From NCBI GenBank assembly GCA_017620475.1, contig JAFZQI010000003.1:62001-126000 (forward strand): a stretch of DNA of 64,000 nucleotides. The letters are read 5' to 3'. This document shows, one piece after another, positions 15,925 through 24,526 of the stretch (its first letter is position 1; every line of letters starts with the position of its first letter). This DNA comes from Clostridiales bacterium (GTDB taxonomy: Bacteria; Bacillota; Clostridia; Saccharofermentanales; Saccharofermentanaceae). Both the position numbers and the translations under genes were made by a program. A model generated the notes under the pieces. The model was not told the DNA's origin, ran no database searches, and saw only the letters and a list, made by a program, of their open reading frames with translations.

Positions 15925-18540
15925 AGGTAAACTCCTTTTCTCCGTTTCCGGAATGGTTGTATTTTCAGGGGCATCCGATGAAGATGCCGCCATGATTTCA
16001 GTGGGTTGGGAGGATTCGTGCTTGATTTCAGCAGGTTGGCGGTTCTGTGAGATTTCTTCAAGCAAGTCGTTCTCCCCCGTGCGAATCGTCTTTAGCGGTT
16101 TGTCGTGGCTGGGATCCTTCATGTTGAAAAGGTTCAGCCGCAGGGCGTTCATGCAGACGGTGAAGCTGCTGATACTCATGGCTGCGGCACCGATCATGGG
16201 GTTCATTTTCCAGGACAGGATGCCCGCCGCGATAGGAATGCAGATCACGTTATAAAAGAAAGCCCAGAAAAGGTTTTCGTGGATATTTTTGAGGGTCTTT
16301 CTACTGAGGCGGACCGCAGCGGCAACATCGGGCAGATTGCTGTTCATAAGCACGATGTCCGCACTTTCGATCGCAACGTCCGTGCCCGCGCCGATGGCGA
16401 TGCCGATGTCCGCGGTGGTCAGGGCCGGTGCGTCGTTGATACCGTCGCCCACCATAATCACTTTCCCCTGCTTCTGCAGATCCTTGATGGCCTGCGCCTT
16501 TCCTTCAGGAAGGACGTCCGCCACAACATCATCAACACCGGCTTTGCTAGCGATGGCTTCGGCTGTGCGACGATTGTCGCCGGTCAGCATCACGACTTTG
16601 AGCCCGAGATTTCTTAGTTGGCGGATCCCCTCTTCCGAATCGGTCTTGATCGTGTCGGCGATGGCGATCATGCCGAGGATCCGGCCTTCTTCCTCAAAGA
16701 AGATCGGGGTCTCACCCTGCTCCGAGCACTTCGTCTCCGCCTGCTGCATTTCCGGTGAAAGCTCCGCAAACGTGCGGATGTACTTGTCGCTTCCGCCGAG
16801 GATCTTCTTCCCGTCGAGCATACCTTCCAAGCCATGGCCGGAGTGAATCGAGAAATCCGAAACCACAGGAACAGTGGTTTTCGAAGGGGATATAGAAGAC
16901 TTCGAATCAGAAAGCTTGCCGTCCGAGTCAGCCGTGGCGCTTCCCGAAGAGGATTCATATTCATCGACGATGGCTTTTGCAAGCGGGTGCTCGCTGAGCT
17001 TCTCGAGGGCGTATGCCTTGGCAAGGAGTGCCTCGGAAGTCACGCCGGGCGCGGGCTGAATGCTCGTTACGCGAGGGGTTCCGGATGTGATCGTGCCGGT
17101 CTTATCAAGCGCAATGACTGCGGCTTTTCCGGTGGTTTCAAGAGCCTCGCTCGTCTTGAAAAGCACTCCGTTCCGGGCGCCAAGTCCGTTTCCGACCATA
17201 ATGGCGACAGGGGTGGCCAGGCCGAGGGCGCATGGGCAGGAGATCACAAGGACCGAGATGCCGCGGGCCAGGGCGAAACTCGCCTCGTGGCCGGCGATGA
17301 GCCAGGCAACGGTGACCAATGCGGCGATGGCGATGACCGCGGGTACGAAGATTCCTGAAACCTTGTCCGCGATACGGGCGATGGGTGCTTTGGTCGCGGC
17401 GGCGTCCGAAACCATCTGAATGATCTGCGAAAGAGTGGTGTCTTCTCCGACACGTGTAGCGCGGCAGCGGAGATACCCGGAACGGTTGATCGTCGCGGCA
17501 CTTACCTTCGCGCCGGAAGCTTTGTCCACCGGGATCGATTCGCCGGTGAGCGCGGACTCGTCCACGGCGCTCTCCCCTTCAATCACCACGCCATCAACGG
17601 GGATGCTTTCGCCGGGTTTGACGGCGAAAATGTCGTCGACGCGGACGTCCTCGATGGGAACGATTTCTTCGATAAGATCCGACCCTGAAGTCACAGAAGA
17701 ATCGCAAACTGCGGAACAGTCGGAAACTCCTGCCGGGCGGAGGATCCGCGCGGTCTTCGGTGCAAGTTTCATCAGGGATTTAAGTGCATTGGTCGTTCTA
17801 CCCTTGCTGATCGATTCGAGTGTTTTGCCAACCGTGATCAGCGCAGGGATCATGGCGGCGGACTCGAAATACAGCTGATGGTGATACAGTTCGTGAACAT
17901 CCATCATCGCCGCGCCGTTTGCAAGTTTACCGCACATTTCGAATACGACGAAAAGACTCCACAGGAAAGATACTCCCGATCCGAGCGCGACAAGCGTGTC
18001 CATGTTCGGCGCGCCGTGCAGCAGCGACTTCGTGCCGCTGTCGAAGAACTTCCGGTTGATACACATCACGATCAGCGCAAGGAGCATCTGCAAAAGCGCA
18101 AGTCCGAGGTAGTTATTGTCGAAATAGGATGGCAGTGGGAAATCCCACATGTTGTGCCCCATGGAAATATACATCAGAATCAGCAGAAATCCGGCCGAGA
18201 GGATCAGGCGGCGCACAAGTTTCGGCGTCTCGCGGTCCTTAAGAAGATCCTCCGAAGAACCGGCAGACAGTGCTTTTGGAGAAGAGCCATCGGAAACGCC
18301 GTCAATCGACGAAGAGGACAGTGCTTTTCGCGAAGAAGACGACGAAATCAAAGACGCGCCGTAACCCGCCTGCTGCACGGCTTCGATGACCGATTCGGGC
18401 GACGCGGTCCCCTCTACGCCCATAGAATTGGTGAGCAAACTAACCGCGACGCTTGTGACGCCGGGGACTTTGCCGACCGCTTTTTCCACACGGGCCTGAC
18501 ATGCCGCGCAACTCATTCCCGTTACCTGAAACTTCTGCAT
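15709..18540 (-). CDS. copA: Copper-exporting P1B-type ATPase CopA with N- and C-terminal metal-binding domains
   Basis: 943 residues. It pumps Cu(I) out of the cytoplasm using ATP. The N-terminal heavy-metal domain has GMSCAAC (about 8-14). The transport site CPC is near residue 434 in helix 6, the phosphorylation site DKTGT near 477 and GDGINDAP near 697. A second heavy-metal domain with GMMCEHC near 880 closes the protein. The linkers between the domains (residues about 75-115 and 800-870) are low-complexity Ser/Glu/Pro-rich. The first contains two in-frame copies of the AAAAGCACTGT motif that runs through this window. It lies 53 bp downstream of csoR and shares its copper-controlled promoter. 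The C-terminal domain has its own ribosome site (see 15709-15924). Confidence 0.93.
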   Translation of the reverse strand: MQKFQVTGMSCAACQARVEKAVGKVPGVTSVAVSLLTNSMGVEGTASPESVIEAVQQAGYGASLISSSSSRKALSSSSIDGVSDGSSPKALSAGSSEDLLKDRETPKLVRRLILSAGFLLILMYISMGHNMWDFPLPSYFDNNYLGLALLQMLLALIVMCINRKFFDSGTKSLLHGAPNMDTLVALGSGVSFLWSLFVVFEMCGKLANGAAMMDVHELYHHQLYFESAAMIPALITVGKTLESISKGRTTNALKSLMKLAPKTARILRPAGVSDCSAVCDSSVTSGSDLIEEIVPIEDVRVDDIFAVKPGESIPVDGVVIEGESAVDESALTGESIPVDKASGAKVSAATINRSGYLRCRATRVGEDTTLSQIIQMVSDAAATKAPIARIADKVSGIFVPAVIAIAALVTVAWLIAGHEASFALARGISVLVISCPCALGLATPVAIMVGNGLGARNGVLFKTSEALETTGKAAVIALDKTGTITSGTPRVTSIQPAPGVTSEALLAKAYALEKLSEHPLAKAIVDEYESSSGSATADSDGKLSDSKSSISPSKTTVPVVSDFSIHSGHGLEGMLDGKKILGGSDKYIRTFAELSPEMQQAETKCSEQGETPIFFEEEGRILGMIAIADTIKTDSEEGIRQLRNLGLKVVMLTGDNRRTAEAIASKAGVDDVVADVLPEGKAQAIKDLQKQGKVIMVGDGINDAPALTTADIGIAIGAGTDVAIESADIVLMNSNLPDVAAAVRLSRKTLKNIHENLFWAFFYNVICIPIAAGILSWKMNPMIGAAAMSISSFTVCMNALRLNLFNMKDPSHDKPLKTIRTGENDLLEEISQNRQPAEIKHESSQPTEIMAASSSDAPENTTIPETEKRSLPMKKTLKIEGMMCEHCEASVRKALEALPFIASAIPNHTTNSCVVEISDEAAWDEEQVKAIIEGKDYTYLGEE

Positions 18541-18593
18541 ACGAATATCTAAACCTCTATCTTTTGATCAAGCAAAATCAACGTCCGCTAGAA

Positions 18594-18896
18594 TCACTTC
18601 ATCAGCTTCTGCATGACTTTGACGAATTCGTCGATTGCATCGTCTTTGCCTGCGCGGATGTCCTCTGTCACACAGCTGCGCATATGGCACGCGAGGAGCT
18701 CTTTGTTAAAACTGTTGAGTGCGGCAGTCACGGCCGAAACCTGCACGAGAACGTCCGGGCAGTACGCGTCGTTCTCGATCATGTTCTCAATGCCGCGGAT
18801 CTGGCCTTCCGCGCGGCGCAGGCGCTTGAGGAGTTCCTTCTTCTCCTCGTCCGAACGATGTTTCTTGCGGTCACTGCAATGCGGGCATTTTTCCAT
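18594..18896 (-). CDS. csoR: CsoR-family copper-sensing repressor
   Basis: 100 residues, all-helical DUF156 protein. Cu(I) binding releases it from DNA. The Cys-His-Cys ligand set is visible: a Cys in the NDAYCPDVLVQ helix, then His and Cys in ACHMRSC. The N-terminal segment MEKCPHCSDRKKH has extra cysteines, common in Clostridia members. GGAGGA ribosome site. First gene of the csoR-copA unit, with two matching operator sites in its promoter. Confidence 0.93.
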   Translation of the reverse strand: MEKCPHCSDRKKHRSDEEKKELLKRLRRAEGQIRGIENMIENDAYCPDVLVQVSAVTAALNSFNKELLACHMRSCVTEDIRAGKDDAIDEFVKVMQKLMK

Positions 18897-18925
18897 GGTT
18901 GTTCCTCCTCGTCTTCGCGATAATA

Positions 18926-18985
18926 TACCCCCACCGGGTATCTAAATAACGACTTGATTATATACCCCCATGGGGTATGTGTCAA
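18926..18985 (-). promoter_or_regulatory. CsoR-controlled promoter with two operators
   Basis: Minus-strand promoter TTGACA (18980-18985), 17-bp spacer, TATAAT (18957-18962). The spacer holds TACCCCCATGGGGTA (18963-18977), a GC-tract palindrome typical of CsoR sites. A second copy, TACCCCCACCGGGTA (18926-18940), lies downstream of the start point. A repressor on the first site would cover both promoter elements. Confidence 0.9.
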
Positions 18986-19046
18986 TTACCGGTTTCTCTT
19001 CTCGTTGTTCTTCGTAAACAGCAACGGTTCTCCAATAATTTCCGCA

Positions 19047-19079
19047 CAAAAAAGGACCCGAAGCTTATACCTCGGGTCC
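19047..19079 (-). terminator. Terminator after the DUF4428 gene
   Basis: On the minus strand GGACCCGA pairs with TCGGGTCC (19054-19079) and is followed by seven T. It isolates the gene upstream from the csoR promoter. Confidence 0.88.
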
Positions 19080-19106
19080 CCGTGTTAACTTTTTAACGAT
19101 CGCGTA

Positions 19107-20429
19107 TTACAGGATGCGGTTTCCGCAGAATTCGCAGCATCCGTCTGCGCCGATGGTCGTGGTGGCCTGACAAGCCGGGCAGATCACCTGCATGCCCGGA
19201 GCGCCCATTCCGCCCTGAGCCTGAGGCATTCCCTGACCCATGCCCTGAGCCATGTTCATGCCGCCCTGCATACCCTGCATATTCTGGCCGTAGCCCTGCT
19301 GAGGCATACCCTGCATGCCCATACCGGCGGCAGCCATTCCAGCGGGAGCGCCCATACCCGGAGCCATACCGCCCTGTTGCATACCCTGCATCGGCTGACC
19401 CATATTACCATAGCCCTGCTGCATTCCTTGCTGCATGCCCTGAGCCATACCCTGGCCATAACCCTGCTGAGGCATTCCCTGCTGCATGGGCTGACCCATG
19501 TTCTGACCGTAACCCTGCTGCATACCGGGCTGCATGCCCTGACCGAAGCCCTGCTGTGGCATACCCTGCTGCATAGCCTGACCCATGTTCTGGCCGTAGC
19601 CCTGCTGCATGCCGGGCTGCATACCCTGATTAAAGCCCTGGACGATGCCCATACCGGCAGCAGCCATTCCAGCGGGAGCACCCATACCCGGAGCCATACC
19701 GCCCTGCGGCATCATGCCTGGCTGCATTCCGCCACCGGCGATCGCCATACTCACATTGCCGCCCATGCGCATCGCATCGACCGCTGCTTTGATCTGATTT
19801 CCAACATCAACGCACTCGTAGTACTCGTTGATCTTGTTGGCACCCAGACCGATACCGGATCTGGAAACGCTCCAGGAACCGCCCATACCCGGGTTCATCG
19901 GCTGCTCACCAACCTTGATGCTGCCGTTCGAAAGCGAGAACTTCATCTCATCAAAGTAAGGATTGTTCACGCGGATCGTCACATGGAAATCGTAAGAATA
20001 CTCATAACGCGGAGGATTGTAGCTGACAGACTTTCCGGAACTGTCTGTACGGCGGATCTCATTTCTGTTCTCCTTAACATCAAGCTCACAGCCCAGAGCC
20101 TGCGAATAATCCAGAACGTCCGGATTTGCGGAGTAAATGTCGCTGGCACTTGTTACCATAAACTTTCTTGCATTCTCATCGATCAAAAGCTTGGTGTGAC
20201 GGCCGAGGGTCTGCGTCGCCGAGAACGACGCAACCGCCTGCTTGTTCTGCTCACGATAAGCCAGTTGCTGATCGATATCCGCCTTCGTGCTGTGACGGCG
20301 CTCACTGAACCACGGAGAGAGCTTGCTCGCGCAATCCTTACACATATTGGCGTCTTCGAGCTTTCTATTGCCCAGGAGGCCGATCTTCCCCCCACAAAAA
20401 TCGCAGAATTTCTTATCAAAAAGTCCCAT
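19107..20429 (-). CDS. DUF4428-like zinc-ribbon protein with a long Met/Gln/Gly-rich region
   Basis: 440 residues. It starts with a treble-clef zinc site (FCDFCGGK...MCKDCASKL, residues 9-35), then a globular region to about residue 215. There follows a low-complexity stretch of roughly 190 residues built from units such as GMQQGYGQNMGQ and GMPQQGYGQ, and last a second zinc ribbon (CPACQATTTIGADGCCEFCG). The N-terminus matches DUF4428 proteins. The middle is prion-like in composition, and methionine-rich repeats can bind Cu(I). Its position next to the copper genes is suggestive, but it has its own terminator. A role in condensates, metal binding or scaffolding is inference only. The DNA repeats (19230-19730) are prone to slippage, so length may vary between strains. 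Confidence 0.75.
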   Translation of the reverse strand: MGLFDKKFCDFCGGKIGLLGNRKLEDANMCKDCASKLSPWFSERRHSTKADIDQQLAYREQNKQAVASFSATQTLGRHTKLLIDENARKFMVTSASDIYSANPDVLDYSQALGCELDVKENRNEIRRTDSSGKSVSYNPPRYEYSYDFHVTIRVNNPYFDEMKFSLSNGSIKVGEQPMNPGMGGSWSVSRSGIGLGANKINEYYECVDVGNQIKAAVDAMRMGGNVSMAIAGGGMQPGMMPQGGMAPGMGAPAGMAAAGMGIVQGFNQGMQPGMQQGYGQNMGQAMQQGMPQQGFGQGMQPGMQQGYGQNMGQPMQQGMPQQGYGQGMAQGMQQGMQQGYGNMGQPMQGMQQGGMAPGMGAPAGMAAAGMGMQGMPQQGYGQNMQGMQGGMNMAQGMGQGMPQAQGGMGAPGMQVICPACQATTTIGADGCCEFCGNRIL

Positions 20430-20618
20430 ATAAACCTCCCAATTACTTGATTTTTATCAATAATACTTTACCATATCGACAGGTAAATCTTCAAGGCATC
20501 AGACTGATTTCTTCGATGAAATAGTGCACCCTATTTCCGCGCCAAAAGCACTGTGCAAGGGGTGCTTTTTCTTTCTCGTTCCAAGCCACTCAACGAAGAT
20601 TCTTTTTCCACGTCAAAA

Positions 20619-20648
20619 GGACCGTGCGAGGGTTTCCCCACACGGTCC
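20619..20648 (-). terminator. Terminator after alanine dehydrogenase
   Basis: Minus-strand GGACCGTG pairs with GCACGGTCC-type arm around a short loop, followed by TTTT. Confidence 0.75.
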
Positions 20649-20724
20649 TTTTCCATATAACATTATTACGAATCCCGGAATTCCAGATCCCGGATCACAT
20701 CCGAGCGGAATTCCCGTTGACGGA

Positions 20725-21837
20725 TCACATCAGGCCGGCGAGCTCCGTGTACTCGTAGCCCAGTGCAGCCGCGACATTCTTATTCGTCACTTTGCCTGCG
20801 TAGCAGTTCACACCGGAAGTGATGACCTCACTCTTCTTGCAGGCCTCCTCAAGTCCGGCCTCCGCGATCTGAAGACCATAACGCAATGTCGTATTGGTCA
20901 GCGCGATCGTACTCGTTCTCGGAACGGCACCCGGCATATTGCCTACGCAATAATGAACTACGCCGTCCTCAATATATACCGGATCGTCGTGCGTGGTGAC
21001 GTGAGAGGACTCACCGCATCCGCCCTGGTCGATGGCGACGTCAACAAATACCGCGCCGTCCTTCATTTCAGGCAGATACTTCTTCTTAAAGAGCTTCGGT
21101 GTTGAACCGCCCGGGATCAGGACAGAACCGATCACGAGATCCGCGCCCTTACAAACGCGCTCTACGTTGGAATCGTTACTTACCAGTGTCTGGATGTGAG
21201 CACCGAACATGTTGTCCAGTTCCTCGAGTCGCTTGAGGTTCACGTCGAGGATCGTTACGTTTGCGCCCATACCGACCGCGATCTTACAGGCATTCATACC
21301 CACTGTACCGCCGCCGAGGATAACGACATTGGCCTTTGGTGTACCCGGTACGCCCGCCAGCAGGATACCCTCGCCGCCAAACTTTTTCTCCAAGTACTTC
21401 GCGCCTTCCTGGATCGAAAGGCGGCCGGCGATCTGAGACATCGGAGCCAAACACGGAAGCGAACGGTCCTTTTCCTGCAGAGTCTCATAAGCCACGGCCT
21501 TCACCTTACCGGCCAAAAGCGCGTCTGCCTGCTCTTTGTCCGCCGCCAGATGCAGATATGTGTAGAGGATGAGGCCCTCGCGGAATAGCGGATACTCCTC
21601 CGGAAGCGGCTCCTTGACCTTGATCATCATGTCCACGAGATGCCACACGTCTGCGGCATTGTCGATCAGGGACGCGCCCGCATCAACATACTCGTTGTCC
21701 GAAAAGCCCGAGCCGACGCCCGCACCCTTCTCCATATACACGTGATGGCCTGCCGCCACATACGCCTTCACGTTATCCGGCGTAAGACCTACACGGAATT
21801 CATTGTTCTTGATTTCTTTGACACAACCGATCTTCAT
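20725..21837 (-). CDS. ald: Alanine dehydrogenase
   Basis: 370 residues from the ATG at 21837 (MKIGCVKEIKNNEFRVGLTP), chosen because GAGG lies 8 nt upstream; the frame extends to 21894 without a ribosome site. It converts L-alanine and NAD+ to pyruvate, ammonia and NADH. The N-terminal catalytic block has the RVGLTP arginine and the lysine in IKVKEPLPEEY. The NAD-binding Rossmann motif is VVILGGGTVGMNA (about 168-180). GNMPGAVPRTST and the C-terminal NTTLRYG block are typical. Full length, single gene with its own terminator. Confidence 0.95.
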   Translation of the reverse strand: MKIGCVKEIKNNEFRVGLTPDNVKAYVAAGHHVYMEKGAGVGSGFSDNEYVDAGASLIDNAADVWHLVDMMIKVKEPLPEEYPLFREGLILYTYLHLAADKEQADALLAGKVKAVAYETLQEKDRSLPCLAPMSQIAGRLSIQEGAKYLEKKFGGEGILLAGVPGTPKANVVILGGGTVGMNACKIAVGMGANVTILDVNLKRLEELDNMFGAHIQTLVSNDSNVERVCKGADLVIGSVLIPGGSTPKLFKKKYLPEMKDGAVFVDVAIDQGGCGESSHVTTHDDPVYIEDGVVHYCVGNMPGAVPRTSTIALTNTTLRYGLQIAEAGLEEACKKSEVITSGVNCYAGKVTNKNVAAALGYEYTELAGLM

Positions 21838-21995
21838 TGACCCATCCTCACTATTCTCAAAATTTCGCCCGTTTGCGAAAAGCCGGGCAACCAAGAATCA
21901 TTGTACCATACGAGAAGGAGGTTTGCGCTTGATCTTTCATACTGCAAACGCAAAAGGACTGGTTTTTTAACGGCAGGCGCAGAGGAGCCGGGGCT

Positions 21996-22616
21996 TCACT
22001 TTTCGCTGCGTTTGCGCCGTGTCTTTCGTAGCACCGGGATGAGCCGGTGTCCCACCACCGCCGCGAGCACCATCTTGATGGCGTCTGTGGGCATGAACGC
22101 GAGAAAATAGTTAAGGATCAGCGCATCGATCGCTAAGGTCTTTTGCATGTTAAACCTGAGGACCAGGTAGAGATACGGCACGCCGATGAGGTATACCGCC
22201 AGAAGTCCCGCATAACAGGCAAGGAGCACCCGAAGGAAGGACGGCCGCTCCGTTTCCGTCAGTTTTCCCGTGACAAAAGCACCGGCTACGAAGCCGAGGA
22301 GGTAACCGAAGCTTGGCTGGAACACATACGTGATTCCGCCGCCTCCGGTGAAAACGGGGACCCCGAGAAGACCGATCATCACATATGTCACGACCGACAG
22401 CGCTCCGAGTTCGCCTCCCAGCAGAAGCCCCGCCATCGTGGTGAAAAAGAGCTGGAGCGTAAACGGCAGGACCGGTATGGGGACGCGGATAAAAGCACCC
22501 ACCGCCGAGAGTGCTGCAAAAAGCGCCACCAGCGCGATCTTATAGGATTTATTCTGATACGGATTCTTCATAAGGTCTTTCTTTATCGCGTTTTCCCGCG
22601 GCGCGTATTTCATCAT
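21996..22616 (-). CDS. bioY: BioY biotin transporter, ECF substrate-binding component
   Basis: Up to 206 residues with six membrane segments. BioY binds biotin and works with a shared ECF energy module encoded elsewhere. Family features visible are FIRVPIPVLPFTLQLFF after the first helix and the FTGGGGITYVFQPSFGYLLGF block. The exact start is uncertain: the ATG at 22616 lacks a ribosome site, and the in-frame ATG at 22571 (MKNPYQNKSYK) has only a weak one but gives the usual length. It lies 88 bp downstream of birA in the same direction, so both are under the BirA box at 23889-23923. Confidence 0.9.
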   Translation of the reverse strand: MMKYAPRENAIKKDLMKNPYQNKSYKIALVALFAALSAVGAFIRVPIPVLPFTLQLFFTTMAGLLLGGELGALSVVTYVMIGLLGVPVFTGGGGITYVFQPSFGYLLGFVAGAFVTGKLTETERPSFLRVLLACYAGLLAVYLIGVPYLYLVLRFNMQKTLAIDALILNYFLAFMPTDAIKMVLAAVVGHRLIPVLRKTRRKRSEK

Positions 22617-22704
22617 CGCGACGCGTAATTGCTTGTTCCTTTCTAAATCATCGTTCGCGCCGCATTTCTTTTTTTGCGACGCGCTTCATGATTCTCGGCG
22701 CGCT

Positions 22705-23838
22705 CTATTTCTTCGGCCGCACGCTGACTTCGCCGGACGAAAGCACTCCCGAGCTGCCATCTTCAAAACGCACGACCAGATTGCAATCCTCGTTAATGTC
22801 CAGCACATGCGCGCGCCGCGACCCCGCGCCACCGGTGGAAATCACATCCACATCTTTTCCGATCACCAGGCTTCTGGCCTTGTACTCCGCCTCATAGCCG
22901 GCGTGATCCGGCGCGCGGTAGATCTCGAAAAACTTCTGAAGGAACACCGCGGCTATACGGTTTTTCGCATCCGGGATCCTCTCCTTGAGGATCGCGCCGG
23001 CGATCCCTCGGATCTCCTTCGGAAAACCGCCTTCTGGCTCGTATACGTTAAAACCAATACCCAGCACCGCATACTCCAGACGCCCGCTTTCCATACTGAT
23101 CGACGCTTCCGTCAGGATCCCCGCGACCTTCAGATCACGAAGGAAAATATCGTTCACCCACTTGATCAGCGGGCGGTTTTCCGGATTTACATTATGCACG
23201 TCATTCGCATCAGCGGTGGGTTTGACATCCTCATTGTCGGAGTGCCCGGCATTCTCGTTTTCTGTGCGATCTCCGTCCTCCGTAAAAAGCGCTTCGATTG
23301 CCGCGCACGCCGAGACCGCCGCCATCGTCGTAATCTTCAAAGCCCGTTCCGCCGGAAGATCCATCGGCCGCAGAAGAACGCTGATGTAAAGGCCTGTGTT
23401 CGACGGCGAGAAGAAAGACCGTCCCATGCGGCCTTTCCCGCCGGTCTGCGAGTTGGCGATGATCACCGTACCCTCGCGCGCCCCCGCTGCTGCCCGTTCC
23501 TTAAGAAGCGTATTGGTCGAGCCCACCACATCAAAAACCTCAATAGACAGATCAGAAGCCCCTTCAGACAGTTCTTTCGCATCGGCAAAAGAACCCGGGC
23601 CTGTTAGATATCTCGCAACGCCGGGGGCTGAAACGATGTCCGTGTCCGGCGCGAGGCTGTAGCCCTTCGCCTTCACCGAACGGATCTCGTAGCCCTCCGC
23701 GCGCAGCGACTCGACCGCCTTCCAGATGGCCGTCCGCGAGATCTTAAGCTCGGATGCGATCTGCGCGCCCGACAGGTAAGCTCCCCTATTTCTCTCCAGG
23801 AGCGCCCGCAGCGCGTCCTTGGTGCTTCGTGAATTCAT
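22705..23838 (-). CDS. birA: Bifunctional biotin ligase / biotin repressor BirA
   Basis: 377 residues. The N-terminal winged helix (ISRTAIWKAVESLRAEGYEI, about residues 32-51) binds the operator. The ligase domain activates biotin with ATP and attaches it to carboxylase lysines, with the conserved GSTN..., GGKGRMGRSFFSP and KWVNDIF blocks. A C-terminal SH3-like domain ends the protein. About 35 residues of acidic, Asn/Asp-rich insertion (around 185-220) interrupt the ligase domain before KWVND; this is not usual and looks like a tolerated loop. It is probably autoregulated through its own operator. Confidence 0.95.
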   Translation of the reverse strand: MNSRSTKDALRALLERNRGAYLSGAQIASELKISRTAIWKAVESLRAEGYEIRSVKAKGYSLAPDTDIVSAPGVARYLTGPGSFADAKELSEGASDLSIEVFDVVGSTNTLLKERAAAGAREGTVIIANSQTGGKGRMGRSFFSPSNTGLYISVLLRPMDLPAERALKITTMAAVSACAAIEALFTEDGDRTENENAGHSDNEDVKPTADANDVHNVNPENRPLIKWVNDIFLRDLKVAGILTEASISMESGRLEYAVLGIGFNVYEPEGGFPKEIRGIAGAILKERIPDAKNRIAAVFLQKFFEIYRAPDHAGYEAEYKARSLVIGKDVDVISTGGAGSRRAHVLDINEDCNLVVRFEDGSSGVLSSGEVSVRPKK

Positions 23839-23867
23839 GGTCTCATCTCCAAATCAACATTGCCAAC

Positions 23868-23923
23868 AAGATACCACTGCGCAAAAAAGTAGTCAACCCG
23901 TTTTTGGTTAACAGGTTGACTAC
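23868..23923 (-). promoter_or_regulatory. BirA box overlapping the birA-bioY promoter
   Basis: GTAGTCAACC (23889-23898) and GGTTGACTAC (23914-23923) are perfect 10-bp inverted arms separated by 15 bp, the spacing of BirA operators. On the minus strand the proximal arm supplies the -35 TTGACT (23891-23896), with a 17-bp spacer to TATCTT (23868-23873). Bound BirA-biotinyl-AMP would block the polymerase. Confidence 0.92.
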
Positions 23924-24042
23924 TTGTTCTTACTCTTTGTTTTCGGCGTCTCGCGCTTCTTTTCGAAAAGAACTGTGTCGTTTTCGGGTGAATCGGATTC
24001 CGATTTTCGAGAAGCGGTTTTTGATGCGTTCACTTGTGCCGG

Positions 24043-24303
24043 TCACTCCTCCAGCGCATCGACCTCGCAGAGCTTTTCGATCGCATAGCGAACATCTTTC
24101 TCGATCACACCATCAGGTGCGTCAAAACGCTCTTTCATGGCGGCGACCACCTCTTCCTCCGTGGTGTCTTCCTTAAGGAGCTCGAGGATCGCACCCAGGG
24201 TCTTGTTGCCTTTGATGAGGCCCGAGAATGCCGCGCTCCCCGTGGGGATCAGCAGGCTTTCGTCCTGTGTCTCATGAGTAATGAATTCTTTTTTCAGTTT
24301 CAC
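24043..24303 (-). CDS. PqqD-family (RiPP recognition element) protein
   Basis: 86 residues. It begins MKLKKEFITHETQDESLLIP, followed by a GLIKGNKTLGAILELL block and an EEEVVAAMKERF block, the standard PqqD/RRE wHTH-like fold. Stand-alone PqqD proteins bind leader peptides of ribosomally made, modified peptides and hand them to enzymes. No radical-SAM or other modification enzyme is adjacent, but the gene lies downstream of a surface protein, a 34-residue peptide and a Ser-rich lipoprotein on the same strand. Whether it serves that peptide is inference. Confidence 0.8.
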   Translation of the reverse strand: MKLKKEFITHETQDESLLIPTGSAAFSGLIKGNKTLGAILELLKEDTTEEEVVAAMKERFDAPDGVIEKDVRYAIEKLCEVDALEE

Positions 24304-24315
24304 GTCTTCGTCCCT

Positions 24316-24426
24316 TTCATCTCAGGCGCGGGGCCTGTGAGAGTTCTTCTGTTCATCGCCGGCACAGCGCCTGCGAGAGTTGTTTTTCAGTTCAGGCTCG
24401 ATACCTGAAAGAGTTCTTCTACGTTC
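24316..24426. repeat. Imperfect tandem repeats upstream of the PqqD gene
   Basis: Three units of roughly 40 nt containing CAGGC...CCTG and GAGAGTTCTTCT or GAGAGTTGTTTT. Part of the minus strand is open for about 40 codons with an RRTLSG-like repeat, but with no ribosome site. A minus-strand TTGACA near 24454-24459 could drive the PqqD gene. Coding potential is not supported. Confidence 0.5.
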
Positions 24427-24526
24427 ACTCTTTATTCTCGACATTTTTGCCTATCTGTCAACAAGTCTTCCGCGCGAACTTCGTGAAGGATCTCATCGCT
24501 CAATTTCCGCCACAGGCGGCTGTCCG

